DNA of 35,724 nt. It comes from Desulfurellales bacterium. Its GTDB lineage: Bacteria > Campylobacterota_A > Desulfurellia > Desulfurellales > Hippeaceae. Position 1 is the stretch's first letter. Each line of letters opens with the position of its first letter. Positions 8,141-15,147 of this stretch are shown here, piece by piece. A program made the position numbers and the translations under genes. The stretch lies in contig JAMOPP010000161.1 in NCBI GenBank assembly GCA_027064405.1, positions 1 through 35,724 on the forward strand. The letters are read 5' to 3'. Below the pieces are notes generated by a model that worked only from the letters and a program-made list of their open reading frames with translations, did not search any database and was not told the origin of the DNA.

Positions 8141-8515
8141 TTAACCCTTAAACGGTAGTACCGTTATAGCTGCCAAAACCAAATAAACTATTCCGACAAC
8201 CCAGAAAAAACCCTTCCAGAATACTCTCCAACCTGAATGGACATAATCTTCTATAACCATAAAAATACCATTTATACCATGATAAAGGGCAAAAACAACA
8301 AATGTTAAATCGAATATTTTCCAGCCTAAGGAAGCAAATCTTGCAGCTACAGCCTGATATGTCAATCCGGTGTGGCCAACAAAATGTTCAACGAAAAAGT
8401 GCCCCAAAAGTAAAACAAGAAGTGCTACTCCCGACACTCTCTGAAGCAACCAATTCCATTCGCCACTCTTTGCACTTCCTTGATACCTATCTATGAATCC
8501 CCTCATGTACATCAT
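8141..8515 (-). CDS. sdhD: succinate dehydrogenase membrane anchor subunit
   Basis: This small membrane subunit of 124 aa, together with SdhC, forms the quinone and heme b site. Three hydrophobic helices are visible: roughly 26-46, 68-88 and 97-117. A His in LYHGINGI (about 79) is in the place of the heme-ligand histidine of SdhD/SdhC proteins, and the first helix begins WLLQRVSGVALL. The translation starts with two adjacent ATG codons; I used 8515, with AAGGAGG about 10 nt upstream. The two-small-subunit layout indicates a type C-like enzyme with a single heme b, by family knowledge rather than direct evidence. Confidence 0.88.
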   Translation of the reverse strand: MMYMRGFIDRYQGSAKSGEWNWLLQRVSGVALLVLLLGHFFVEHFVGHTGLTYQAVAARFASLGWKIFDLTFVVFALYHGINGIFMVIEDYVHSGWRVFWKGFFWVVGIVYLVLAAITVLPFKG

Positions 8516-8533
8516 CTGATATTTACCTCCTTA

Positions 8534-8911
8534 TTACAGCTTCATAATCATAGGTATTGCACCAGCCACAAATACTATGGCAAAGATAACCCAAAAAATC
8601 CAAACATTACCCTTGTAATTACTTCTCTCCGCAGCCCCTGCGAAGTTAGTTAGAACTACCCTTAAACCATTAACAGCATGATACGATGCAACCAACCATA
8701 GCCCTATCTCCAATACCTTAAACACAGGATTTTCCAACACAGCTATTGCCTTAGTGAAGGACTCCGGAGTCTGAAGTGTTGTTATTGCCCATTCATGTAT
8801 GAAGAGATAAAAAATCAACAACAAGCCTGTTATACGATGAAAAAGCCAGGCAACAAAACCTTCGTGCCATTTGTACTGAATATGATGCAATCGTCCATTA
8901 TACCAATCCAT
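8534..8911 (-). CDS. sdhC: succinate dehydrogenase cytochrome b556 subunit
   Basis: This is the first gene of the sdh unit. The 125-aa product has three hydrophobic helices (about 20-38, 60-80 and 99-121), an N-terminal motif HRITGLLLIFYLFIHEW and the heme-ligand-type histidine in SYHAVNGLR near 78. The start is uncertain. The ATG at 8911 (MDWYNG) gives a normal family N-terminus, but only GAAAG precedes it. A much stronger AGGAGG lies about 45 nt further upstream, directly before a TTG at 8956 and ahead of a short out-of-frame ORF. I prefer 8911. It pairs with SdhD to bind heme and quinone in the cytoplasmic membrane. Confidence 0.85.
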   Translation of the reverse strand: MDWYNGRLHHIQYKWHEGFVAWLFHRITGLLLIFYLFIHEWAITTLQTPESFTKAIAVLENPVFKVLEIGLWLVASYHAVNGLRVVLTNFAGAAERSNYKGNVWIFWVIFAIVFVAGAIPMIMKL

Positions 8912-8939
8912 AATTCTTTCGGCCACAATATAAATACAT
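8898..8939 (-). other. possible 13-codon leader ORF overlapping the sdhC start
   Basis: An ATG at 8939 opens a 13-codon reading frame (MYLYCGRKNYGLV) that ends 13 nt inside sdhC in another frame. It sits downstream of the strongest ribosome-binding sequence in the sdh leader, AGGAGG at 8957-8962, with a second GAGG in between. It may be a translated leader peptide coupled to sdhC, or the spacing may be accidental. Confidence 0.25.
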
Positions 8940-8982
8940 GGAAATTGTAGCCTCAACCTCCTTCCTCAAAAAATTTACTCCA

Positions 8983-9011
8983 AGATTACTAAATAATTAA
9001 ATATTTGTCAA
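8983..9011 (-). promoter_or_regulatory. sigma70-type promoter of sdhCDAB
   Basis: On the minus strand TTGACA (9006-9011) and TAATCT (8983-8988) are separated by 17 bp. The predicted start is near 8976, giving a leader of about 65 nt. The sdh genes can thus be expressed independently of the upstream mdh-fum genes. Confidence 0.72.
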
Positions 9012-9019
9012 GAAAATAA

Positions 9020-9051
9020 GGATTAACCCCGTATTAAAACAGAGTTAATCC
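9020..9051 (-). terminator. weak terminator or attenuator between fumB and sdhC
   Basis: Ten-base arms (9042-9051 and 9020-9029) pair with one G-U wobble around a 12-nt loop. On the minus strand they are followed by TTATTTTCTT. The hairpin lies 12 nt after the fumB stop and immediately before the sdhC promoter, so it would partly separate the two transcription units. Confidence 0.5.
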
Positions 9052-9063
9052 AAATTAATTTGA

Positions 9064-9621
9064 TTATAGTCTGTTAGCCCACTCTTTTTTTGCCATTTCG
9101 TATAAATCATTTCCGTGTGAATCGTAGCATACAAAAAGAGGCATATCTTCCACCTCAAGTCTTCTTACAGCTTCAGGTCCAAGTTCAGGATATGCTATAA
9201 TTTCAGCTTTTTTAACAGCCTGTCCTACCACAGCAGCAGCTCCGCCTATTGAAGCGAAGTAGCAAGCTTTGTATTTAACACAAGCATCTTTAACTTCCTG
9301 ACTCATCTTACCTTTACCTATCATACCTTTTTGACCTTTAGCAATCAAAATAGGAGCAAAGCTATTCATTCTGTAACTTGTTGTAGGTCCTGCTGAGCCT
9401 ATTGGTTTACCGGGTCTTGCCGGTGAAGGTCCTACATAATAAATAACTTGTCCTTTAGGGTCAAACGGCAAATCTTCGCCCTTTTCCAACGATGCAACTA
9501 TTCTCATATGAGCAGCATCTCTTGCCGTATATATTACACCTGACAAAAAAACACTGTCTCCGGCTTTTAACTTTATAATATCTTCATCGCTCAACGGCGT
9601 CGTCATTTTGTACTCTGCCAT
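9064..9621 (-). CDS. fumB: class I fumarate hydratase, beta subunit
   Basis: The beta half of the two-subunit iron-sulfur fumarase converts fumarate and malate together with the alpha subunit encoded immediately upstream. The 185-aa product shows the family's GKPIGSAGPTTSYRM at about 75-89, the KGMIGKGKMS segment near 100, IGGAAAV near 128 and PLFVCYDSHGNDLYE near the C-terminus. In single-chain enzymes such as E. coli FumA this is the C-terminal domain. I chose the ATG at 9621 because AAAGGAG is about 7 nt upstream; a GTG at 9627 lies too close to that site. 'fumB' here means beta subunit and is not the E. coli FumB isozyme. A tartrate dehydratase-type activity is less likely next to mdh and sdh. 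Confidence 0.92.
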   Translation of the reverse strand: MAEYKMTTPLSDEDIIKLKAGDSVFLSGVIYTARDAAHMRIVASLEKGEDLPFDPKGQVIYYVGPSPARPGKPIGSAGPTTSYRMNSFAPILIAKGQKGMIGKGKMSQEVKDACVKYKACYFASIGGAAAVVGQAVKKAEIIAYPELGPEAVRRLEVEDMPLFVCYDSHGNDLYEMAKKEWANRL

Positions 9622-9633
9622 ATTCACACTCCT

Positions 9634-10482
9634 TTAAAGCTCTGTCTCTTTGTGCCTATTTACGTGACAAGCCGTGTTGATAGCCAAAGGCAATGTTGCT
9701 ATGTGGCAAGGCTCCATCTCTATATGCACAGCAAGACATGTTGTTAAACCACCCAAACCGGCAGGTCCTACACCTGAATTATTGATTTTAGTTAATATTT
9801 CCTTTTCCATATCAGCCAAATCAGGATCTGTGCTAGGTTCGCCCACTTTTCTTAGAGTTGCATGCTTAGCCATAACAGCACTTCTTTCAAAATCCGCTCC
9901 TATACCCACACCTATTATCGTGGGAGGGCAAGGATTCGGACCGGCCTCTATGACCCAATCAACGACAGTCTTAACAATTCCATCTCTGCCGTCTGCAGGT
10001 TTTAGCATCTGAACCTTACTCATAGATTCACTGCCACCGCCCTTTGCGTCAAAGACGATTTTAACCTTATCTCCAGGTACAACAAATGTGTGAATTATTG
10101 CAGGAAGATTGTTTCCATAATTTGCTCTTGTTAAAGGATGGCATGAAGACTTTCTTAGGTAACCATCTTTATATGCCCTTTCAACGCCACTATTGATGGC
10201 ATCTACTATATAGCCGTCTACAAAATGAACATCCTGCCCAACTTCCACAAACAAAATACCTAAACCGGTATCTTGACAAAGAGGAAACTCTTCTTTTGAC
10301 GATACTTCAATGTTGCTAAAAATCGTATCGAAAACCTTTTTTGCTACTTCCGATTTTTCCTTTGCGTAAGCTTCTTTTTCTGCAGCCAATACATCCTCAG
10401 GTATATGGTATGCTGCATCCAATGCCATTTTATATACTGCTTGCTCTACATCTTTTACGCTTACCTCTCTCACTTTAGCCAT
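9634..10482 (-). CDS. fumA: class I fumarate hydratase, alpha subunit
   Basis: The alpha subunit carries the oxygen-sensitive 4Fe-4S cluster that binds the substrate. In the 282-aa product the three cluster cysteines are evident: Cys69 in PLCQDTG, Cys185 in NPCPPTIIGVGIG and Cys249 in GLGGLTTCLAV. The segment CHPLTRANYGNN at 114-125 and the AKGGGSESMS loop near 146-155 are also family-typical. It is read directly after mdh (21 bp gap) and 12 bp before the beta-subunit gene. An iron-sulfur fumarase fits an anaerobic or low-oxygen lifestyle. Confidence 0.93.
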   Translation of the reverse strand: MAKVREVSVKDVEQAVYKMALDAAYHIPEDVLAAEKEAYAKEKSEVAKKVFDTIFSNIEVSSKEEFPLCQDTGLGILFVEVGQDVHFVDGYIVDAINSGVERAYKDGYLRKSSCHPLTRANYGNNLPAIIHTFVVPGDKVKIVFDAKGGGSESMSKVQMLKPADGRDGIVKTVVDWVIEAGPNPCPPTIIGVGIGADFERSAVMAKHATLRKVGEPSTDPDLADMEKEILTKINNSGVGPAGLGGLTTCLAVHIEMEPCHIATLPLAINTACHVNRHKETEL

Positions 10483-10503
10483 AATAAGATTCCTCTATTT
10501 ATT

Positions 10504-11460
10504 TTATAAAAGTTTAAGATCGTCAACTCTCTTGCATATTTCTGCTACATGATCTGCTGATTTCTGTAATTCAGCTTTCTCCTGCTCTGACAAATCTATC
10601 TCTATAATTTCTTCCACTCCGCCATTTCCAAGCTTCACAGGAACGCCAACAGGAAGATCATTTATACCATACTGTCCGTGCAAGAACGCATGGCAAGGTA
10701 TAACCGCTTTTTCATCTCTCAAAATAGATTCCGTCATCCAAGATAGACCTGCAGCAGGTGCCCAATAAGCACTTCCTTTCTTTAGAAGTTTTACTATTTC
10801 TCCGCCACCCTTTCTTGCTCTATCAACGATTTCTTCCAATCTGCCAGCTTCAATTAATTTATTTACAGGAACACCGTAAATCTGAGAATAATCCCTTAAA
10901 GGCACCATATCATCACCATGACTTCCAAGAGTCATTCCCCATACATTCTTAACCGATACACCCTTCTCAGCAGCCAAGAATGACATAAACCTAGCTGAAT
11001 CCAAAGCACCTGCCTGTCCTACAAGACGATTATCAGGGAATCCTGTAACCTTTTTTGCTGCATAAATCATAGCATCCAAAGGATTGGCTACTACGAGGAA
11101 TATACTATTAGGAGCATATTTTGCCACATTTTCCGCAACCTGTCTCATAATAGGAATATTCTTACCCAACAAATCATCCCTGCTCATTCCCGGCAATCTT
11201 GGGAAACCTGCTGTCATAACAACAACATCCGAATCCTCGATAGCTGCATAAATTTCGCCCTTTGATGAGCCTTTAATTTTAGTATCAAAGCCCAAAATAG
11301 GAGCAGATTCCATCATATCAAGAGCTTTTCCTTCAGGAAGATCCTCAACGACATCTGTCATTACTATCTCATCTGCTATTCCTCTCATAGCCATGATGAA
11401 AGCAGCAGACTCACCGACATGACCTGCACCGATTATACTGACTTTACGAATACCTAACAT
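10504..11460 (-). CDS. mdh: malate dehydrogenase (LDH-like type)
   Basis: This NAD-dependent cytoplasmic enzyme interconverts malate and oxaloacetate. The 318-aa product has the Rossmann glycine motif GAGHVG at 11-16, the substrate loop GFPRLPGMSRDDL in which Arg88 takes the place that is Gln in lactate dehydrogenases, the VVANPLDAM strand near 123-131, Asp154 and Arg157, and the catalytic His181 in GSHGDD. Arg88 is the reason to call malate rather than lactate. The start has TAGGAGG 7 nt upstream. It is the promoter-proximal gene of the mdh-fumA-fumB unit. Confidence 0.95.
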   Translation of the reverse strand: MLGIRKVSIIGAGHVGESAAFIMAMRGIADEIVMTDVVEDLPEGKALDMMESAPILGFDTKIKGSSKGEIYAAIEDSDVVVMTAGFPRLPGMSRDDLLGKNIPIMRQVAENVAKYAPNSIFLVVANPLDAMIYAAKKVTGFPDNRLVGQAGALDSARFMSFLAAEKGVSVKNVWGMTLGSHGDDMVPLRDYSQIYGVPVNKLIEAGRLEEIVDRARKGGGEIVKLLKKGSAYWAPAAGLSWMTESILRDEKAVIPCHAFLHGQYGINDLPVGVPVKLGNGGVEEIIEIDLSEQEKAELQKSADHVAEICKRVDDLKLL

Positions 11461-11523
11461 ACTGTAACCTCCTAAAAAAATATTAATTGTTTATGTTCTC
11501 TTCGTCGTATCCCACGATAATAA

Positions 11524-11551
11524 GGTATACTCAAAATCTTCTCTATGTCAA
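11524..11551 (-). promoter_or_regulatory. promoter of mdh-fumA-fumB
   Basis: TTGACA (11546-11551) and TATACC (11524-11529) are separated by 16 bp on the minus strand. The predicted start is near 11517, about 57 nt before the mdh ATG. The -10 match is moderate. Confidence 0.55.
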
Positions 11552-11589
11552 TATTTTTTTTAGTATTCTATTTAAAAATTAAATTATTA

Positions 11590-11601
11590 ATTGTTAACAA
11601 T
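11590..11601. promoter_or_regulatory. ATTGTTAACAAT palindrome upstream of the mdh promoter
   Basis: A perfect 12-nt palindrome lies about 40 bp upstream of the mdh -35 box and 36 bp after the hydrolase stop. It could be an operator or part of a weak terminator; a second partial inverted repeat (AATTGT/ACAATT) overlaps it. No function is shown. Confidence 0.25.
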
Positions 11602-11637
11602 GAATTGACAATTTCTCTATACCTATATTCAACGGTT

Positions 11638-12261
11638 TTATACATAAGGGTTAAAATTTAATTCATGCTCTATTGTCGTAACTTTTCCATGCCCCGGATA
11701 AACAACGGTTTTTTTATCTAATGTTAATAACCTTTTAATACTCTGCAATATTTCACCTCTATCTCCTCCCCTTAAATCATACCTGCCGATTGATTCAAAA
11801 AACAGTGTATCTCCGGTAAAAACTATTTTTATCTCCTTCTCATACAAACATATTGAACCCTTTGTATGTCCCGGTGTTTCCATTACGACTAACCCGTATT
11901 CGCCAACACTTATATTATCGTTTTCCTTTAAAAGAATATCCGCTTCATAGGATTGTTCGCAGTTTATCATAAGATTTATGGCATCCTTGTGAGAATCCGG
12001 CAAATCACGGGCATCCTTGTGAGAAATTGCAATGGGGATATCGTATCTATCTTTTAATCTTGAATTTGCACCTATATGGTCAAAATGATAGTGCGTATTT
12101 ATTATCATTAACGGTTTGTAGTGCCTTGATTCAATAGACTTTTCTATAATATTGGCATAATCTCCCGGGTCTATAATAACAGCTTCTTTACTTTTATCAT
12201 CCGCAAAAATATAACAGTTCTCCTGTAACACGCCCGTTACAATAGTTTCAACTTTATACAT
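11638..12261 (-). CDS. metallo-beta-lactamase-fold hydrolase (glyoxalase II-like)
   Basis: The 207-aa protein has the complete metal-binding set of the glyoxalase II-like branch: His57-x-His59-x-Asp61-His62 in NTHYHFDH, His132 in TPGHTKGS, Asp151 in FTGDTLF and His191 in PGHGK. The length matches the stand-alone 'hydroxyacylglutathione hydrolase-like' proteins, which lack the C-terminal glutathione-binding domain, so the substrate is unknown (thioester or other). The ATG at 12261 has GGAGG upstream. It is divergent from coaE. The middle contains an in-frame repeat of 30 bp period encoding SHKDA twice (residues 80-84 and 90-94). Confidence 0.85.
   Translation of the reverse strand: MYKVETIVTGVLQENCYIFADDKSKEAVIIDPGDYANIIEKSIESRHYKPLMIINTHYHFDHIGANSRLKDRYDIPIAISHKDARDLPDSHKDAINLMINCEQSYEADILLKENDNISVGEYGLVVMETPGHTKGSICLYEKEIKIVFTGDTLFFESIGRYDLRGGDRGEILQSIKRLLTLDKKTVVYPGHGKVTTIEHELNFNPYV
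11980..12025. repeat. short in-frame direct repeat inside the hydrolase gene
   Basis: The 16-nt string GGCATCCTTGTGAGAA occurs at 11980-11995 and again at 12010-12025, a 30-bp period that keeps frame and encodes the SHKDA residues twice. It looks like a local duplication remnant. Confidence 0.7.
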
Positions 12262-12350
12262 ATTTCCTCCGTTTTTTGACTTTTACAAATATAAATTATA
12301 TAAAAATAACAAGAAAATTGAATAAAAAAAATTGAAAAAAGGGATGTTTT

Positions 12351-12953
12351 ATGCTTTTTGTCGGACTAAGTGGCTCTATCGCAACAGGTAAAAGCACGGT
12401 GGCGAAAGAATTTGAAAAATTGGGATGCCACATTATAGATGCCGATAAACTTGCTCACAAGGTATACGAAAAAGACTCCAAAGCATATTTTAAGATAATA
12501 GACATATTCGGAAGCGACATACTTAATAAAAGCGGAATGATTAATAGGACAAAATTAAGAAACAGAGTTGTAAATAATAAAAACAAACTACGACAACTCG
12601 AATCGATTATCCATCCTGAAGTTGAGCAACTAAGAAATCAAATCATAAAAAATATTACAAAAAAAGATAAAAATGCAATCATAATATACGATGTGCCACT
12701 ACTTTTTGAAAAAAATATGCAACATTTATTTGATTACACAATTGTTGTTTACACAGATAAAAAAACCCAACTTAACAGGCTAATGCAAAGAAACGGCTTA
12801 TCAAAACAAGAAGCCGAAAAACTCATATCTTTACAAATGGACATAGACAAAAAAGTTAAAATGGCGGACTTTGTCATAAACAACTCACTTTCCATACAGA
12901 ACACCTATCAACAAATAATTGAAGTTTTCAACAATTTAAAAGAAAAATTATGA
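12351..12953 (+). CDS. coaE: dephospho-CoA kinase
   Basis: CoaE phosphorylates dephospho-CoA at the 3'-hydroxyl, the last step of coenzyme A synthesis. The 200-aa length is typical. The P-loop is GLSGSIATGKST at 5-16; the family's HIIDADKLAH follows at about 27-36, IHPEV near 86 and YDVPLLFEK near 111-119. The lid region has QLNRLMQRNGLS near 140-151 and MADFVINN near 171. An AAGGG sequence sits 7 nt before the ATG. Divergent from the hydrolase gene, and followed by a promoter for the next gene. Confidence 0.94.
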   Translation: MLFVGLSGSIATGKSTVAKEFEKLGCHIIDADKLAHKVYEKDSKAYFKIIDIFGSDILNKSGMINRTKLRNRVVNNKNKLRQLESIIHPEVEQLRNQIIKNITKKDKNAIIIYDVPLLFEKNMQHLFDYTIVVYTDKKTQLNRLMQRNGLSKQEAEKLISLQMDIDKKVKMADFVINNSLSIQNTYQQIIEVFNNLKEKL

Positions 12954-13011
12954 CAACCCTACAAAAACCACCGCACACAATGGTCTATTTATCTGTTTTG
13001 TTACTTTATTC

Positions 13012-13040
13012 TTGCAATAACAAAAACTAAATATTATAAG
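13012..13040 (+). promoter_or_regulatory. promoter of the HemN-like gene
   Basis: TTGCAA (13012-13017) and TATAAG (13035-13040) are separated by 17 bp, 32 nt upstream of the ATG at 13072. A GGGAGGG ribosome site follows. Confidence 0.6.
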
Positions 13041-13071
13041 AGTTGGTACTTTAATTCTAAGGGAGGGTCTG

Positions 13072-14355
13072 ATGTTTTTGATTGAATCGTTTTTGAATAA
13101 ATTCTACAGAACAAAAATGAGAGCGGTTATGGAGTTTGATGATGTTACAAATGTATCCATACCTGAAAAGAAATCCAATGATAAGGATGACTATCTTTTA
13201 TATATTCATATTCCGTTCTGTGAGTCGTTGTGTCCTTACTGTTCATTCCATAGATTTGTGTTGGATAAAGAACTTGCAAGAAAATATTTTAAAGCCCTAA
13301 GAAAAGAGCTTCAAATGTATAAAGATTTGAAATACGATTTCAAAGGATTGTACATCGGCGGAGGAACGCCTACGATTATGATGGACGAGTTGCTTGAAAC
13401 TTTAAGTTTTACAAAAAAGCTCTTTAGTATCAAAGAAATTTCCGTAGAAACCAATCCAAACCATGTTACCGAGGAAAATATAAAACTTTTAAAAAAAGCC
13501 GGAGTAAATAGGCTTAGCGTAGGGGTTCAGAGTTTTGACGATGAAATATTAAAACAAATAGGAAGATATGAAAAATACGGAAGCGGAAAAGAAATTATAG
13601 ACAGACTTAAAAAAGCCATCGGTCAATTTGATACCCTTAATATAGATTTGATTTTTAATATGCCTACCCAATCAAAGGAAAGTTTAAACAGGGACTTGGA
13701 TATTATAGATGAAACGCTTGCGGAACAGGTAACATTTTATCCTTTAATGAGTTCTACAAATGTGGAAAAAAGCATCAAATCCACATTAGGAAATGTAGAT
13801 TACAAACAGGAGAAAAGCTTTTATTTTACAATACTCAACAGAATGAGAAAAAATTACACAGGTTCAACAGCGTGGTGCTTTTCAAGAGGAAGCAGTATGA
13901 TTGACGAATATGTTATAATTTACAACAAGTATGTAGGCGTGGGAAGCGGGGCTTTTGGTTATTTCAACGATTCTATTTATGCAAATACATTTTCCTTAAA
14001 CGAATATATAGACAAAATCAACAACAATGAACTGCCCATAGCAAGTGTAAAAACTTTCACGGAGAAGGAAAATATGCACTACTTTCTTTTAATGAAACTG
14101 TTTGGACTATCTATGAGTAAAGAATCATTTAAGGAAAAATTCGGCATTAAACTTTACAGTGCCTTGAGAAAAGAAATGGCTTTCTTAAAATTAATCGGGG
14201 CAATAAAGGAATCAAAGGGCATAGTGGAGCTTACGGACATAGGAAGGTATTATTGGGTAATGGGAATGAGAGAATTTTTCATTGCTGTTGATAACTTAAG
14301 GGATAAATGTAGAGCAAGAGTCAAATTAGATCCCAAAGAGACATACTATAAATAA
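13072..14355 (+). CDS. HemN/HemW-like radical SAM protein (coproporphyrinogen III oxidase family)
   Basis: The 427-aa protein starts its radical SAM core at YIHIPFCESLCPYCSFH (44-60): Cys50-x3-Cys54-x2-Cys57 binds the 4Fe-4S cluster. YIGGGTPT (near 96) and SVETNPN followed by NRLSVGVQSFDD are the SAM-binding and core motifs shared by HemN, HemW and HutW. The C-terminal part has the GVGSGAFGY motif and a winged-helix-like HemN C-terminal region. It lacks the extended N-terminus of true HemN, so oxidative decarboxylation of coproporphyrinogen III should not be assumed; a heme chaperone or other radical activity is as likely. It stands alone with its own promoter. AGGGAGGG precedes the ATG. Confidence 0.82.
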   Translation: MFLIESFLNKFYRTKMRAVMEFDDVTNVSIPEKKSNDKDDYLLYIHIPFCESLCPYCSFHRFVLDKELARKYFKALRKELQMYKDLKYDFKGLYIGGGTPTIMMDELLETLSFTKKLFSIKEISVETNPNHVTEENIKLLKKAGVNRLSVGVQSFDDEILKQIGRYEKYGSGKEIIDRLKKAIGQFDTLNIDLIFNMPTQSKESLNRDLDIIDETLAEQVTFYPLMSSTNVEKSIKSTLGNVDYKQEKSFYFTILNRMRKNYTGSTAWCFSRGSSMIDEYVIIYNKYVGVGSGAFGYFNDSIYANTFSLNEYIDKINNNELPIASVKTFTEKENMHYFLLMKLFGLSMSKESFKEKFGIKLYSALRKEMAFLKLIGAIKESKGIVELTDIGRYYWVMGMREFFIAVDNLRDKCRARVKLDPKETYYK

Positions 14356-14378
14356 AGCTATGGTTTCCACTACATATT

Positions 14379-14406
14379 TTGTGCAAATATTAAAATCCGA
14401 TATAAT
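14379..14406 (+). promoter_or_regulatory. promoter with perfect TATAAT and no gene downstream
   Basis: TTGTGC (14379-14384), a 16-bp spacer and TATAAT (14401-14406) point rightwards into 230 bp with no credible reading frame before a terminator. This is the promoter of the candidate RNA gene. Confidence 0.6.
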
Positions 14407-14411
14407 GTAAG

Positions 14412-14665
14412 CGTAAGCTTTTTGTAACAAGATATAAAAATAAAAGGCGGTTAACAAGCACAAAGGATTTAACAACAAACAACACAGGCTTTAAAGAACT
14501 GAAAAAACTTAAAAAGAATATTTGTCTATTTTAACCGAAGGGTTTATGAAAAAATATGATAGATAAGGCTATATATAACTATCTATTTATTTTAAAACTT
14601 ACACAAAATTAAGGGTGGGCTCTACACAAGGCATCTTAATTAAGATGCCTTATTTTCTATTTTTT
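14412..14665 (+). ncRNA. candidate structured small RNA, class not recognised
   Basis: The segment runs from a predicted start near 14412 to a terminator at 14628-14665. Its predicted 5' end can pair with a segment near the 3' end: GTAAG plus TTTT (14413-14422, one bulged C) with AAAACTTAC (14594-14602). Inside this closing stem, CGGTTAA (14448-14454) pairs with TTAACCG (14531-14537), and ATAGATA (14559-14565) pairs with TATCTAT (14580-14586). No RNase P, tmRNA, SRP or tRNA signature motif is present. A closed-end RNA of about 190 nt recalls 6S RNA in size, but the interior does not form one long rod as drawn. The only reading frame with a ribosome-like site is six codons. Confidence 0.45.
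14628..14665 (+). terminator. 24-nt perfect palindrome with T tail, overlapping the rpsT stop codon
   Basis: AAGGCATCTTAA and its mirror complement form a perfect palindrome at 14628-14651, followed on the plus strand by a T-rich tract (ATTTTCTATTTTTTT). On the minus strand no T-run follows, so it acts mainly for rightward transcripts. It contains the last codons and the TAA of rpsT. Confidence 0.7.
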
Positions 14666-14909
14666 TATATAGTCTTGAAATAAGCCTTGCCGCTTTGTTC
14701 TTGTGAATTAGACCTTTTGTTTTAATCTTCTGTATTAGTCTTTCAGCCTGCCTCACCTCTGCCACAACCGTATCCCGGTTTTCTTCCTGTTGAATCACAT
14801 TTTCTGCTTTTTTCAGTATATTCTTCAACCTTGTTCTATAAAAACGGTTTCTTGCATATCGTTTTTCGGTTTGTTTTGCCCTTTTCAATGCTGATTTGTG
14901 ATTTGCCAT
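14640..14909 (-). CDS. rpsT: 30S ribosomal protein S20
   Basis: S20 is a small basic protein binding 16S rRNA in the 30S body. The 89-aa product starts MANHKSALKRAKQ and continues with the conserved RNRFYRTRLK, the lysine/arginine-rich helices and KGLIHKNKAARLISRLYKKI near the end. I chose the ATG at 14909, which has GGGAGG 8 nt upstream; the longer frame only adds residues translated from that ribosome site. The gene stands alone between a candidate RNA gene and the divergent groES operon, with its own promoter at 14939-14967. Its stop codon is inside a palindrome that terminates transcription from the opposite side. Confidence 0.95.
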   Translation of the reverse strand: MANHKSALKRAKQTEKRYARNRFYRTRLKNILKKAENVIQQEENRDTVVAEVRQAERLIQKIKTKGLIHKNKAARLISRLYKKIENKAS

Positions 14910-14938
14910 TAAAATACCTCCCAATTTTTACTTTGTGT

Positions 14939-14967
14939 TTACTACCATAAAATAATTTTTTAGTCAA
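14939..14967 (-). promoter_or_regulatory. promoter of rpsT
   Basis: TTGACT (14962-14967), a 17-bp spacer and TAGTAA (14939-14944) on the minus strand predict a start near 14932, with a short leader containing GGGAGG. Confidence 0.55.
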
Positions 14968-15063
14968 CTATTTTAAATTATTGTATATGTGTGCAAATAC
15001 AACTTATATCTATATATTTCAATTTATTCTTCTATATTTTTCTATATTCTTTTATATCTCAAC

Positions 15064-15091
15064 TTGAAAAAAAGATGAAATGTAGTATTGT
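15064..15091 (+). promoter_or_regulatory. groESL promoter
   Basis: TTGAAA (15064-15069) and TATTGT (15086-15091) with a 16-bp spacer. The -10 box overlaps the left arm of the CIRCE operator, so a bound repressor would block RNA polymerase. Confidence 0.55.
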
Positions 15092-15120
15092 TAGCACTCA
15101 GTTGAGGTGAGTGCTAACAA
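15088..15120 (+). promoter_or_regulatory. CIRCE operator (HrcA binding site)
   Basis: The classic TTAGCACTC-N9-GAGTGCTAA is complete at 15091-15117, and three more paired bases on each side extend the arms to 12 bp (TTG/CAA). CIRCE is the binding site of the heat-shock repressor HrcA, so groESL is predicted to be repressed by HrcA and induced on heat or unfolded-protein stress. hrcA itself is not in the window. Confidence 0.97.
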
Positions 15121-15147
15121 TAAAAAATTTTTAGGAGGTTGATGCTT

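Noticed and set aside
14412..14665. Identification of the candidate RNA as tmRNA, SRP RNA, RNase P RNA or a tRNA
   Set aside because: I looked for a tag reading frame, the SRP tetraloop region, GAGGAAAGTC-type RNase P sequence and CCA or TPsiC motifs and found none. 6S RNA stays possible but is not shown.
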